Assembly: GCA_017303635.1 (NCBI GenBank) | Contig: JAFLCG010000008.1 | Location: 1 to 64,000, forward strand | Length of the DNA stretch: 64,000 nucleotides | Reading direction: 5' to 3' | DNA from: Anaerolineae bacterium | Lineage (GTDB): Bacteria > Chloroflexota > Anaerolineae > Aggregatilineales > Phototrophicaceae | Part shown: positions 51,091 to 59,493 of the stretch, piece after piece | Layout of the letters: every line of letters begins with the position of its first letter | Position numbering within the stretch: position 1 is the first letter of the stretch | Notes under the pieces: generated by a model | Seen by the model: only the letters and a program-made list of their open reading frames with translations | What the model was told of the DNA's origin: nothing | The model's database searches: none | Made by a program: the position numbers and the translations under genes

Positions 51091-52596
51091 CTACTCGTCG
51101 GAGGCCCACGAGCGGAGGGCGCGCAGGCGGGCGGTCTTCTTCAACTGATGGTCGGCCATGCGGCGGAGCACGTCATCCAGAATGGTGACGGCATCGCGGA
51201 TATAGGTTCCTTTATTGAGCATGACGCATTCGGCGCGTTCGGCGAGGGCGGCATCGGACATCTCCGCGCGGGAAGGTCGCCCTTTTTTGACCAACTGCTC
51301 CAGCACCTGGGTCGCCCAGATGACCGGCACATGGGCGGCTTCGCAGAGCCACAGGATTTGCTCCTGCATCTCCGCCATGCGCTGATAGCCGATCTCGACA
51401 GCCAGGTCGCCACGGGCGATCATCACCGCCATGGGGTTGCGTCCACCCGCGGTGACGATCAATTCGGGTAGGTTGTGGATGGCGCGCTGGGTTTCCACCT
51501 TGAGCACAATCGCCACCTGTTTACCGGCTGGGGCGCGGGCCGCCAGCGCATCCTGCAACTCCACCACATCAGCGGCTTCCTGCACGAATGAGTAATTGAC
51601 TATATCGGCGTTGGCGGCGATGAAATCCAGGTCAGCGATGTCCTTGGCGGTCAGTGCCGGGATTTGCAGATCGGTATCCGGGAAGTTCAGCCCCTTATAG
51701 GGCTTGAGCCGTTCGCCCTGAGTGCGGGCGGCGGTGATGCGCAGGGCCAGCCCGGCTTCTTCGACGGACTCGATGACCGCGCCAAGCTTGCCATCATCAA
51801 TGAAGACGCGCTGCCCCGGCTTGACCTGCTGGAAGACTTCCTGCAAAGTACAACTGGCCTGGAAGGGATACTCGGTACTATAACGAGGTTCCCCCGGCAC
51901 GATCAGCAGCTTATCCCCCACGCGCAGCCGCCCATCGAGCGGGGTGAAGATGGTCTCGGTGCGGACTTTGGGCCCGCCCAGATCCATGGCCACTTTGCAG
52001 GTGCGGCCGGTTTCAGCTTCGGCACGCCGCAAATGCGCGATCATATGTGCCCATTCGTCCGGGGTGTCATGCGCGCAGTTAATGCGGATGCAATCCATCC
52101 CGCGCACCAGCAGATCTCGCACGAGATCGTAATCATCCGCCGCTTCCGAGGGCATGGTCACCATGATGCGAACGCGCCGTTCACTCGGCTCTGGCCCGAA
52201 GATGGCGCGGGAACTATCACTTAGTAGGCGTTCACCACGGGCAAAGAGGCTCAGGCGGGGGCGGGGCGGCAGGTTGGCAGGCGGGGACTGGCACAAGTTC
52301 CCCAAGGTCGCCAGCACCGCATCCAGGTTTGGCATCACCCGGTTCTCCAGGCGCCCCAGGGAGGACAGTCCCCACGGCACCAGCGCCGCCTGCAATGGAC
52401 GCAGGTCACGGCGGCGCAACGCCAGATAGTAGGCCAGGTTGAGGGCACCGGGTAAAAAGCGCTGCCGCTGAATGCGGTTCCGCCAGGTGGCGAAGGTCTG
52501 TTGGCCTTCTTCATACACGGCCTGACGCAGATCGAGCAGGGCAGCCAACAGCGCGTCAGGGGTCGAAAGATCGTCTGGAATGGGGTCTTGCGGCAT
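51091..52596 (-). CDS. pyruvate kinase-like protein with N-terminal extension
   Basis: 501 residues. About 135 N-terminal residues (LRQAVYEEGQQTFATWRN) precede a pyruvate kinase barrel with VRIMVTMPSEAADDYDLVRD, CIRINCAHDTPDEWAHMI, KVAMDLGGPKVRTE (the MDLxGPKVR substrate loop), RVFIDDGKLGA, the catalytic Lys region IVLKVETQRAIHNLPELI, MIARGDLAVEIGYQRMAEMQ and PVIWATQVLEQLVKKGRPSRAEMSDAA. The usual C-terminal allosteric domain is missing. It probably makes pyruvate and ATP from phosphoenolpyruvate without the standard allosteric control, but may have another role. The start has a weak AAGGACGC site. Confidence 0.85.
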   Translation of the reverse strand: MPQDPIPDDLSTPDALLAALLDLRQAVYEEGQQTFATWRNRIQRQRFLPGALNLAYYLALRRRDLRPLQAALVPWGLSSLGRLENRVMPNLDAVLATLGNLCQSPPANLPPRPRLSLFARGERLLSDSSRAIFGPEPSERRVRIMVTMPSEAADDYDLVRDLLVRGMDCIRINCAHDTPDEWAHMIAHLRRAEAETGRTCKVAMDLGGPKVRTETIFTPLDGRLRVGDKLLIVPGEPRYSTEYPFQASCTLQEVFQQVKPGQRVFIDDGKLGAVIESVEEAGLALRITAARTQGERLKPYKGLNFPDTDLQIPALTAKDIADLDFIAANADIVNYSFVQEAADVVELQDALAARAPAGKQVAIVLKVETQRAIHNLPELIVTAGGRNPMAVMIARGDLAVEIGYQRMAEMQEQILWLCEAAHVPVIWATQVLEQLVKKGRPSRAEMSDAALAERAECVMLNKGTYIRDAVTILDDVLRRMADHQLKKTARLRALRSWASDE

Positions 52597-52721
52597 GGAA
52601 GAGCGTCCTTATTGGGGAAATCTCTCCTATGCTACGTCTATCGTCAAGCCACCTGACAGGTGATTCCTCACCGCTGCACCCTGCCGAGTGTCACTCACAT
52701 TGTTAATGGATCAAGAAGGGG

Positions 52722-53120
52722 TCAGGTGGCGGCACTGGCAATGCCGAGGTTCTGCATCACCCGTTGAATATCCATCAGGCGGAAGGGTTTGGGGATAAAG
52801 GCATCCACGCCGCTGTCGATAATTTCCTGCCGGTACAGGCGCTCGCTGGCGGCGGTCATGATGACAAACGGGATGTTCTGCCAGTAGGGATGGTTGCGGA
52901 CTTCGCGCAGGAAAGCCAACCCATCCATCTGCGGCATGAGCAAATCGCACAGAATGAGTACAGGAAGCTCGCTAGCGGTCTGGAGGTATTTCACCCCCTC
53001 TTCACCGCTGCCTCCGCCGACGATCTGATAGCCAGTGGGCTTCAGAAACATGCGGAGCATGGTCACGGTTTCCGGGCGGTCATCAAGGACAAGGATACTA
53101 GGCATGGTAGATGTCGACAT
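52722..53120 (-). CDS. single-domain response regulator
   Basis: 132 residues, receiver domain only: SILVLDDRPETVTMLRMFL at the start, the phosphoacceptor D59 in LILCDLLMPQMDG, and conserved Thr (VIMTAAS) and Lys (FIPKPFR). With no output domain it probably passes phosphate on or binds a partner protein. No histidine kinase is next to it. A start at the second Met (53105) is possible. Confidence 0.92.
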   Translation of the reverse strand: MSTSTMPSILVLDDRPETVTMLRMFLKPTGYQIVGGGSGEEGVKYLQTASELPVLILCDLLMPQMDGLAFLREVRNHPYWQNIPFVIMTAASERLYRQEIIDSGVDAFIPKPFRLMDIQRVMQNLGIASAAT

Positions 53121-53339
53121 TCATTCGGCACTGTACTTCCATCATAAAGGAAAATTCTGAGCACAAGCATTGATAATCACAGTTTTGAGACAATTCTAAC
53201 AGGTTGGCTTACGCCAGAACCCCCTTTTTCCGGGGGTATACACTCACCCCCCTCTATGATAGAATATCTGTGCTAAATCGGGTAGGGAAAATAGTGTGTT
53301 ACACTGGTTCTCAACCCTGGCACACAAGAGGAGCGCGCC

Positions 53340-53759
53340 ATGTCCTGGCAACAAACCATCATCGTCGGCAATGTCGGTCGTGACCCTGAATTGCGATACC
53401 TGCAAAGTGGCACTGCCGTTTGTGATTTCAGCGTGGCCGTCAGTGAAAGCTGGACTGACCAGCAAAGTGGTCAGAAAAAGGAAAAGACGACCTGGTTCAA
53501 GGTAAGCGCCTGGGGCAAGCTGGCCGAAGTCTGTAACCAGTATGTACAGAAAGGCCGTCAGGTGATGGTCGTGGGCACGGTCGAAGCGCGCGCCTACCTG
53601 GATAAGAACAACCAGCCGGCCTCCTCGCTCGATCTGCGGGCGCGGGATGTTCGCTTCCTGGGCGGTCGTCAGGATGGCGGCCAGGGTGGTATGGGCGGCG
53701 GCAACCAGCAGTATGACTTCGCCCCACCGCCGGACAATATGAACGAAATTCCCTTCTAA
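53340..53759 (+). CDS. ssb: single-stranded DNA-binding protein
   Basis: 139 residues with AGAGGAG 8 bases before ATG. The OB fold spans about 1-105 (QQTIIVGNVGRDPELRYLQS, KTTWFKVSAWGKLAEVCNQY), followed by a Gly/Gln-rich linker and the acidic tail ending NMNEIPF, the conserved tip that recruits repair and replication proteins. It binds single-stranded DNA as a tetramer. A TAGAAT sequence near 53262 is a possible -10. A hairpin follows at 53810. Confidence 0.96.
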   Translation: MSWQQTIIVGNVGRDPELRYLQSGTAVCDFSVAVSESWTDQQSGQKKEKTTWFKVSAWGKLAEVCNQYVQKGRQVMVVGTVEARAYLDKNNQPASSLDLRARDVRFLGGRQDGGQGGMGGGNQQYDFAPPPDNMNEIPF

Positions 53760-53809
53760 CCATCGGTCACTGACCTGATGCGATTTGTCAGAAAAGATCG
53801 GTAATGGGC

Positions 53810-53830
53810 GGGCGTTCCATCGGGACGCCC
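53810..53830 (+). terminator. stem-loop after ssb
   Basis: GGGCGTTCC and GGGACGCCC form a 9-bp stem with one mismatch and a 3-base loop, about 50 bp after the ssb stop. No T run follows. Confidence 0.45.
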
Positions 53831-53934
53831 CCACAACAACCTCATTACCAAGGCCTCATCCCACGCTCACACCCTGCTGATCGGTTCAGACGTATACTAC
53901 GCCTTATGTTGAAGCCATTTCATGAGGATCGATC

Positions 53935-54414
53935 ATGCTGCAAATTGGTCAGCCCGCGCCAGATTTCACTCTGACAAACCAAAACGGCGAGGCCGTCACA
54001 CTCAGTTCCCTGCGCGGCAAACGCGTTGTCCTGTTCGCCTTTCCCAAAGCCTTCACCGCCGGTTGCGATGCCCAGGCCTGTACTTTCCGTGATGAACTTC
54101 CGCAGATCAGCGCCACCAATGCGGTCGTCTTTGGTGTCAGCGCGGATTCGCCGGAGACCCTCAAGAAGTGGAAACAGTCCAAGAAGCTGAACTATGATCT
54201 GCTGTCTGACAGCAGTCATGCCATGCTGGAAGCCTGGGGGGCCTGGGGGATTGCGCTCGGCAGCCTGATTCGCCTGCCGATTGCGGCCACCCGTTCCTAC
54301 TGGGTTATTGATGAAAACGGCATTCTGGTCGATCAGCAGATCGGCGTTGGTCCCGGCGAAAGCGTGACCAAAGCTGTTGCCTCCGTCCAACGACTGAACG
54401 CCACACCCGCCTAA
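53935..54414 (+). CDS. bcp: thiol peroxidase of the BCP/PrxQ type
   Basis: 159 residues. The peroxidatic Cys C44 and resolving Cys C49 are in FPKAFTAGCDAQACTFRDEL, five residues apart as in atypical two-Cys PrxQ. The thioredoxin fold is clear from QPAPDFTLTNQNGEAVTLSS and SYWVIDENGILVDQQ. It reduces peroxides, recycled by thioredoxin. Its stop is followed at 54493 by a propeller gene after 78 bp. AGGATCG lies before the ATG. Confidence 0.94.
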   Translation: MLQIGQPAPDFTLTNQNGEAVTLSSLRGKRVVLFAFPKAFTAGCDAQACTFRDELPQISATNAVVFGVSADSPETLKKWKQSKKLNYDLLSDSSHAMLEAWGAWGIALGSLIRLPIAATRSYWVIDENGILVDQQIGVGPGESVTKAVASVQRLNATPA

Positions 54415-54492
54415 GGCCGCTGGTCACCCAGCCCAACCCTCGTGTAGTGTGAGTTTCATCCGAAATGGATACTCACCTATACGAGGGCGATC

Positions 54493-55605
54493 ATGCGTTT
54501 CAAATTCAATCCTCTCATCCCATTGCTCGCAATCATAATGCTCGGCTTGCTGCCGGTTGGCGCACGGGATATGGGACCTGTGCGGCGTCTGAGCTATTTT
54601 CAGGCTGCCGATGTCAACGGTATCCAGCAGGTCTATCAACTGCTGCTCGATGGTCAAAGCCAACCTCGGCAAATCACGCAGGCTGACCGTGATGTGGTCA
54701 CCTTTGGCGTCAGTCATGATGGCCTGGCGATTACCTACTTGAGCAACGGTCAGCTTTGGCTTCAACCGCTCCATACCGATATGGCAGAAGCCCTAACGCC
54801 CGTCAATAACACCCTCTTCTTCACACCGGTCTTTAGCCCGGATGGTCAGTACATCGCCTATGCCTCACAGGGCATCTGGCTCTATGACCTGGGTGCGCGG
54901 GAAAGCCGTCAGATTTTGGCTGATGTGCCGCTGGCAGCGGATGGCTCCAATATGGCTGCTTATCGGGTCTATCGCCCGGATCGTTTTGTGATGGGAGTCG
55001 ATGGGAAAGCCAGTCACCTGATCCTACGAGTGGGCGTTTGGGAATGGGAGACACCCGGTGTTTACAATCTGGCTACGGGCGCCTATCAGGAATTGGAGGG
55101 TCAGGTGCACACACGCCTGCTGCCACTCTACGGCGATAAAGTCCTGCTCTATGGAAATGGTGGCGTTGCGGGGGAGATGGCGCTGCATCTGGCGGATAGT
55201 CTCGATGACATCAACCAGTATCAACTGGTCGTCACCTTCAGCGAACTGACCACGGAGACTCTCTTCGCACAAACGGCCACGGAGATTCATCCCGGTGTGG
55301 TGCGGTTGTTTGGGCCAAGCCTGTATCAGATGCCGGATGCGGATCACTGGTTCAGCTTCGACTACGACCTCATGAATAACGTCGCCAGCGATGTGCGCTA
55401 TCTGCCGATGCCGACAAGCACGATTGGCAGCAGCCTGGGCGGTGATCTCTCACCGGATGGCGCGCTTGCCCCGGTCTATGCAGATGCGCGCTGGAGTGAC
55501 TACGGCTCGATCTTTGGCAACCTTACGCTGCGCGATCTGCTCACGGGCGCAGAGGTGGCCGCGCCCTTCCCGGCAACTGTGGGCGAACTTCGCTGGCAAC
55601 CTTGA
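54493..55605 (+). CDS. TolB-like beta-propeller protein, exported
   Basis: 370 residues. The N-terminal hydrophobic segment (FNPLIPLLAIIMLGLLPVGA) is a signal or anchor. Propeller-like repeats are less regular than in the other three relatives: FGVSHDGLAITYLSNGQLWL, VFSPDGQYIAYASQGIWLYD, and DLSPDGALAPVYADARWSDY. Function unknown. It ends 28 bp before the convergent ppk1 stop. Confidence 0.72.
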   Translation: MRFKFNPLIPLLAIIMLGLLPVGARDMGPVRRLSYFQAADVNGIQQVYQLLLDGQSQPRQITQADRDVVTFGVSHDGLAITYLSNGQLWLQPLHTDMAEALTPVNNTLFFTPVFSPDGQYIAYASQGIWLYDLGARESRQILADVPLAADGSNMAAYRVYRPDRFVMGVDGKASHLILRVGVWEWETPGVYNLATGAYQELEGQVHTRLLPLYGDKVLLYGNGGVAGEMALHLADSLDDINQYQLVVTFSELTTETLFAQTATEIHPGVVRLFGPSLYQMPDADHWFSFDYDLMNNVASDVRYLPMPTSTIGSSLGGDLSPDGALAPVYADARWSDYGSIFGNLTLRDLLTGAEVAAPFPATVGELRWQP

Positions 55606-55632
55606 TCCTACGAGCGGAATCAATGGGGTGCC

Positions 55633-57762
55633 CTAGACGGGCACCTCATCCAGCCCGAAGCTGTCCAGCATAAAGGTATGGTGCGAGTCGATGGGCCGAT
55701 CTCCTGGTTCCAAGTGCAGGAATTGACCATCGGGCTGCATCATCCAGGTATTGACCGTATCCCGCAGGCAGGTTGCCAGCACACGCATGGCTTTCACCCG
55801 CAAGCGCGGATCCATCAACGGGAAGACCACTTCCACCCGGTTGTAGAGGTTGCGGCGCATCAGGTCGGCACTGCCCAGGTAGATTTGCTGGTCTGGTGGG
55901 GCATTCTGGAAGTAGAAGATGCGGCTGTGTTCCAAATAGCGCCCGACGATGCTTTGTACGCGGATGTTCTCGCTCACGCCCGGTACACCCGGTCGTAAGC
56001 ACGACAAGCCGCGTACAATCAGGTCGACCTGCACCCCAGCCTGAGAGGCCTGATACAACTTCTGGATCACCAGATCTTCTTCAAGCTGGTTCATTTTGAA
56101 GATCATCCGAGCAGGTTTTCCCGCTTTGGCAGCTTCGATTTCGTTGTCCATCAGCATCAGCAGACGCGGCAACAGATATTCCGGCGCGACCAGCAGTCGG
56201 TTGTAAAGCGTCCCCGGTGCGAATCCGGTCAGGCGGTTGAAGAGGCGACTGGCATCCTCGGCGATTTCCGGGTTGGCTGTCATCAATCCCAGATCAGTAT
56301 AGAGTCGGGCGGTGCTGGCATTGTAGTTGCCTGTTCCCAGGTGGACGTAGCGCCGCACGCCATCACTCTCGCGGCGGACCACCAGCGCGACTTTGGCATG
56401 AGTCTTGACCGGGAGTTCCTCGACGCCGTAGGTGACGTGTACACCCTTGCGCTCCAGCGCACGCGCCCAGGTCAGGTTGTTTTCCTCATCAAAGCGGGCT
56501 TTCAGTTCAACCAGCACCGCGACCTGTTTATCGTTATCGCGGGCATCGAGCAGCGCCTCGACAATCGGGGAATTCTTCCCAGCACGGTAGAGGGTAGCCT
56601 TGATCGCCAGCACGTTGGGGTCTTCGGCAGCGGTGCGGAAGAAATCAATGACTGGTTGAAAAGAATCGTAGGGGTGATGCAGCAGGATGTCCCCCTGACG
56701 GATGACATCAAAAATGTTGCGTTCGACCAGCGCATCCGGGATGCGCGGCACATAGGGCGTGTATTTCAGGTCAGGCTTATCGATGCTGCTCAGTTCAAAC
56801 AGCGATGCCGCCCCTAGCGCCCCATCAATCAGGTAGACATCTCGTTCCGGGTCGACTTTCAACTGGTCAATCAGGGTGTTCAGGGTGCGTGTGCTGATGT
56901 TTTCCGGCACGCTCAGGCGCACGACCGAACCGAAGTCGCGTTCGCGGACGCTTTCCTCGATCATATCGCGCATGCTGCTGAATTTGTCTTCTTCCTGTTC
57001 GTAATCAATATCGGCATTGCGCGTCAGGCGGAAGGGGTAATGTTCCAGTACATCCATGCCGGGGAAAAGCAGATCGAGGTTGTCTTCGATCACATCCTCC
57101 AGCCAGAGGAAGGTATCCCTGACATTGGAATAGCCGGTGTAGCGTTTGACAATCTCCCCCAGGCTGACCATGCGCGGGAATACATCCGGCACTTTGATCC
57201 GCACAAACTCATGGTCGTAATCGCCGTCATCGTGCCGCCGCAGCCAGACACCCAGGTTCAGGCTGAGGTTGGAGATAAAGGGGAAAGGCCGTGCGTGATC
57301 GACGGCCAGCGGGGTCAGCACCGGGAAAATATCATCCTGGAAGTATTGACGCACCGCTTCTTTTTGATCGAGCGGCAAACCGGGGACATCGACGATACGG
57401 ACGCCCTTTTCTTCCAGTTTCGCAAAGACATCCCGCATGATATTGCGCTGCTCGCGCACCAGCGGCAGCACCTGATTGCGAATCTCATGGAGCAAGACAT
57501 TGGGCAGCAGACCGTCGGGCCGGATACCGGGCATGCGGGCCTGCATCTTCTCGTGCAGGGAGGCGACCCGCACCATGTAGAACTCATCGAGGTTGTTGCT
57601 GAAAATCGCCAGGAATTTGATACGTTCCAGCAGCGGCAGGGCCTCATCCTGCGCCAGCGCCAGTACGCGCCGATTGAACTCGATCCAGGCGAGTTCCCGG
57701 TTGATGTACGTGTCCGGCGTTAGCTCCGGCAGGTGGAGATCAGGCAGGTCAATGACGGTCAT
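55633..57762 (-). CDS. ppk1: polyphosphate kinase 1
   Basis: 709 residues. It builds polyphosphate from ATP and can run in reverse. The order is N-terminal helical domain (YINRELAWIEFNRRVLALAQ), head domain, and two PLD-like catalytic domains. The autophosphorylated His is H474 in YVHLGTGNYNAST; FMVRVASLHEK-type and SSMRDMIEESVRERD sequences are also present, as are RGLSCLRPGVPG and FYFQNAPPDQQIYLGSADLM. The acidic-basic C terminus ends with a short tail. No ppx gene lies nearby. Confidence 0.97.
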   Translation of the reverse strand: MTVIDLPDLHLPELTPDTYINRELAWIEFNRRVLALAQDEALPLLERIKFLAIFSNNLDEFYMVRVASLHEKMQARMPGIRPDGLLPNVLLHEIRNQVLPLVREQRNIMRDVFAKLEEKGVRIVDVPGLPLDQKEAVRQYFQDDIFPVLTPLAVDHARPFPFISNLSLNLGVWLRRHDDGDYDHEFVRIKVPDVFPRMVSLGEIVKRYTGYSNVRDTFLWLEDVIEDNLDLLFPGMDVLEHYPFRLTRNADIDYEQEEDKFSSMRDMIEESVRERDFGSVVRLSVPENISTRTLNTLIDQLKVDPERDVYLIDGALGAASLFELSSIDKPDLKYTPYVPRIPDALVERNIFDVIRQGDILLHHPYDSFQPVIDFFRTAAEDPNVLAIKATLYRAGKNSPIVEALLDARDNDKQVAVLVELKARFDEENNLTWARALERKGVHVTYGVEELPVKTHAKVALVVRRESDGVRRYVHLGTGNYNASTARLYTDLGLMTANPEIAEDASRLFNRLTGFAPGTLYNRLLVAPEYLLPRLLMLMDNEIEAAKAGKPARMIFKMNQLEEDLVIQKLYQASQAGVQVDLIVRGLSCLRPGVPGVSENIRVQSIVGRYLEHSRIFYFQNAPPDQQIYLGSADLMRRNLYNRVEVVFPLMDPRLRVKAMRVLATCLRDTVNTWMMQPDGQFLHLEPGDRPIDSHHTFMLDSFGLDEVPV

Positions 57763-58041
57763 GGTGGGTTCCGTCCCAGTAGGCTTGAAACAGGTTCGTT
57801 ATCTTAACGAAGCGGGGAACGGTACGCCAGCGACGGTGAGTCCGCTTAACAGGGACTTAACGGAGAAATGCTAAAGGCAGTAGGCTCCATTTTCTGAATA
57901 GCTTTGCGGATAAATTATAAAATGTTTGACGTTTGCCATGGCTAAAGCGTGATGTATGGCGTAGGAGATAAAGAACAATACCCATAGGATACGATACATC
58001 AGAGAGAGAGATAACTTCAACTGCATGCAAAGGATCGTATC

Positions 58042-58671
58042 ATGAAATATTTGAGCCATCGCCTCTCCGCCGCCATGTGGGCAAGAGTGCTGCTACTGTG
58101 GCTGGCACTCGGCCTGGGAGCCATCGTCCTGGGTGCCATTGCCTTAGGATTGGGTAATTTTGTTCAGGGGAATGTTCGCGCTGAACTGGAAGCCCAGCAG
58201 ATCTCATTTGCGCCAGCCGACCGGCTTCGTGACCCGGAACGGGCGATACCTGGCATGGTTGAAAACGCCGGTCAACCCCTCACCACCGGCAACCAGGCGC
58301 GCATTTACTCGGAGTTGATTGGGCTGCACATGCGGGAATCCGCTGAGGAAGCTGGTTATACCGATGCGTCCTACGCGACTCTGGGTGGTATCCAGCGCGA
58401 ATTGAGAGCGGCTCTGGCGACCGCCAAAGAAGGCGGCGATGAAACTGTAATTGCCGAAGCCGAAGCCAATTTGACCGCCGTCACCAATCTCCGCAATACG
58501 ATGTTGACGGGCAGTAACCTCCGTGGAAACCTGCTCTCGGCGTTCGGCTGGGACAATGTGGCGACAGGGGTCACAGCGGCGGGTGCATTTGTTCTAGTGA
58601 TGGGTGTGCTGTTCTTCGTCCTGTTCATCTATGAATGGCGGCGCGGTCACTTACCCCCCACCGAGGCATAA
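58042..58671 (+). CDS. two-helix membrane protein of unknown function
   Basis: 209 residues with AAAGGATCG before the ATG. Helix 1 is at about 15-38 (LLLWLALGLGAIVLGAIALG), helix 2 at about 178-202 (VTAAGAFVLVMGVLFFVLF). The 140 residues between them would face outside and contain an Ala-rich helical region (LRAALATAKEGG, AEAEANLTAVTNLR). The C-terminal tail is basic and Pro-rich. No family was recognised. A strong terminator follows. Confidence 0.7.
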   Translation: MKYLSHRLSAAMWARVLLLWLALGLGAIVLGAIALGLGNFVQGNVRAELEAQQISFAPADRLRDPERAIPGMVENAGQPLTTGNQARIYSELIGLHMRESAEEAGYTDASYATLGGIQRELRAALATAKEGGDETVIAEAEANLTAVTNLRNTMLTGSNLRGNLLSAFGWDNVATGVTAAGAFVLVMGVLFFVLFIYEWRRGHLPPTEA

Positions 58672-58703
58672 GCGCTCAGTCGACCATCAGTCGCACTTCA
58701 ACG

Positions 58704-58739
58704 ATACCTCCGTCTGCCAACCGCAACGGAGGTATTTTT
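58704..58739 (+). terminator. intrinsic terminator after the two-helix membrane protein
   Basis: ATACCTCCGT and ACGGAGGTAT form a perfect 10-bp stem with a 12-base loop, followed by five T. It is the clearest rho-independent terminator in the window. Confidence 0.85.
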
Positions 58740-58781
58740 GTGCATCATCAGCCCGAACTCAAGTAGTACCTGCATGCCAAT

Positions 58782-59378
58782 TCAGCGAGCGCAGTAGCGA
58801 TCCACCCAGCAGGCAACTGATTGACAGAACTCCGACAGGCGTTCTTCGGCAAAGTTGACAAAGACGGTGTACTCCCGCGTCAGTGTGGTGGGGGCGTCTC
58901 CGTAAGCCTTGCACAACCCAACGACTATGCGCTGATCGGATGGATTCTGGAACAGGTGAGCCAGATGTTCAGCGGGTGGGTCAATGGGTAGAGAAACCCA
59001 GCCCCAACCCTTTATTGCCAGCTCAAACGCCGCATAGACTCGTTCCGGGCTTTCTTCGGAGAGGTAGCGTCTGGTAGCCAGGGCAACGCCATAACGATCC
59101 GCGCCATCAGATAGTCCCATCGCATAGGAACCGAAATCTGGCCCGGAAGCATTCGTTAGCCGGGCAGAAGGTGGCATGGCAGAGTCCAATCGATCCAGCG
59201 CAGAGTTTATCTGCGGTAGTGCCAGACGTGCGTTCCCTTCTGCACGTTCCATGCGCCCGGCTTCACTATTCCAAAAAACGATGAAATAAATGATGCTGCA
59301 ACTTAACACGAAGAAAAGGAGAATCAAGGCAAATGGCGAGCGAAGAACATCACCGAGGCGGCTGTTTGATATAGACAT
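58782..59378 (-). CDS. single-helix membrane-anchored protein of unknown function
   Basis: 198 residues from ATG 59378; an open frame continues to 59441 but would give an unlikely basic leader. One membrane helix at about 16-36 (LILLFFVLSCSIIYFIVFWN) is followed by an extracytoplasmic domain with ALPQINSALDRLDSAMPPSA, DRYGVALATRRYLSEES and RIVVGLCKAYGDAP. Three Cys lie in the C-terminal half. No family recognised; it is divergent from the flippase fusion gene. Confidence 0.65.
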   Translation of the reverse strand: MSISNSRLGDVLRSPFALILLFFVLSCSIIYFIVFWNSEAGRMERAEGNARLALPQINSALDRLDSAMPPSARLTNASGPDFGSYAMGLSDGADRYGVALATRRYLSEESPERVYAAFELAIKGWGWVSLPIDPPAEHLAHLFQNPSDQRIVVGLCKAYGDAPTTLTREYTVFVNFAEERLSEFCQSVACWVDRYCAR

Positions 59379-59493
59379 GAGCAGACTTCTACTTCTCACA
59401 CAAATCCACATTATACAGTCACTCCACCTTGTCCGTCCCATTCACCCACAGGTAGACTGAGCAGTTAAGGACACACCCATCAAGGACGCCTTC

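Noticed and set aside
50790-51471. Two forward open frames across the repeat cluster
   Set aside because: They run through palindromic repeats and into the antisense of the pyruvate kinase gene, without a ribosome-binding site or protein-like features.
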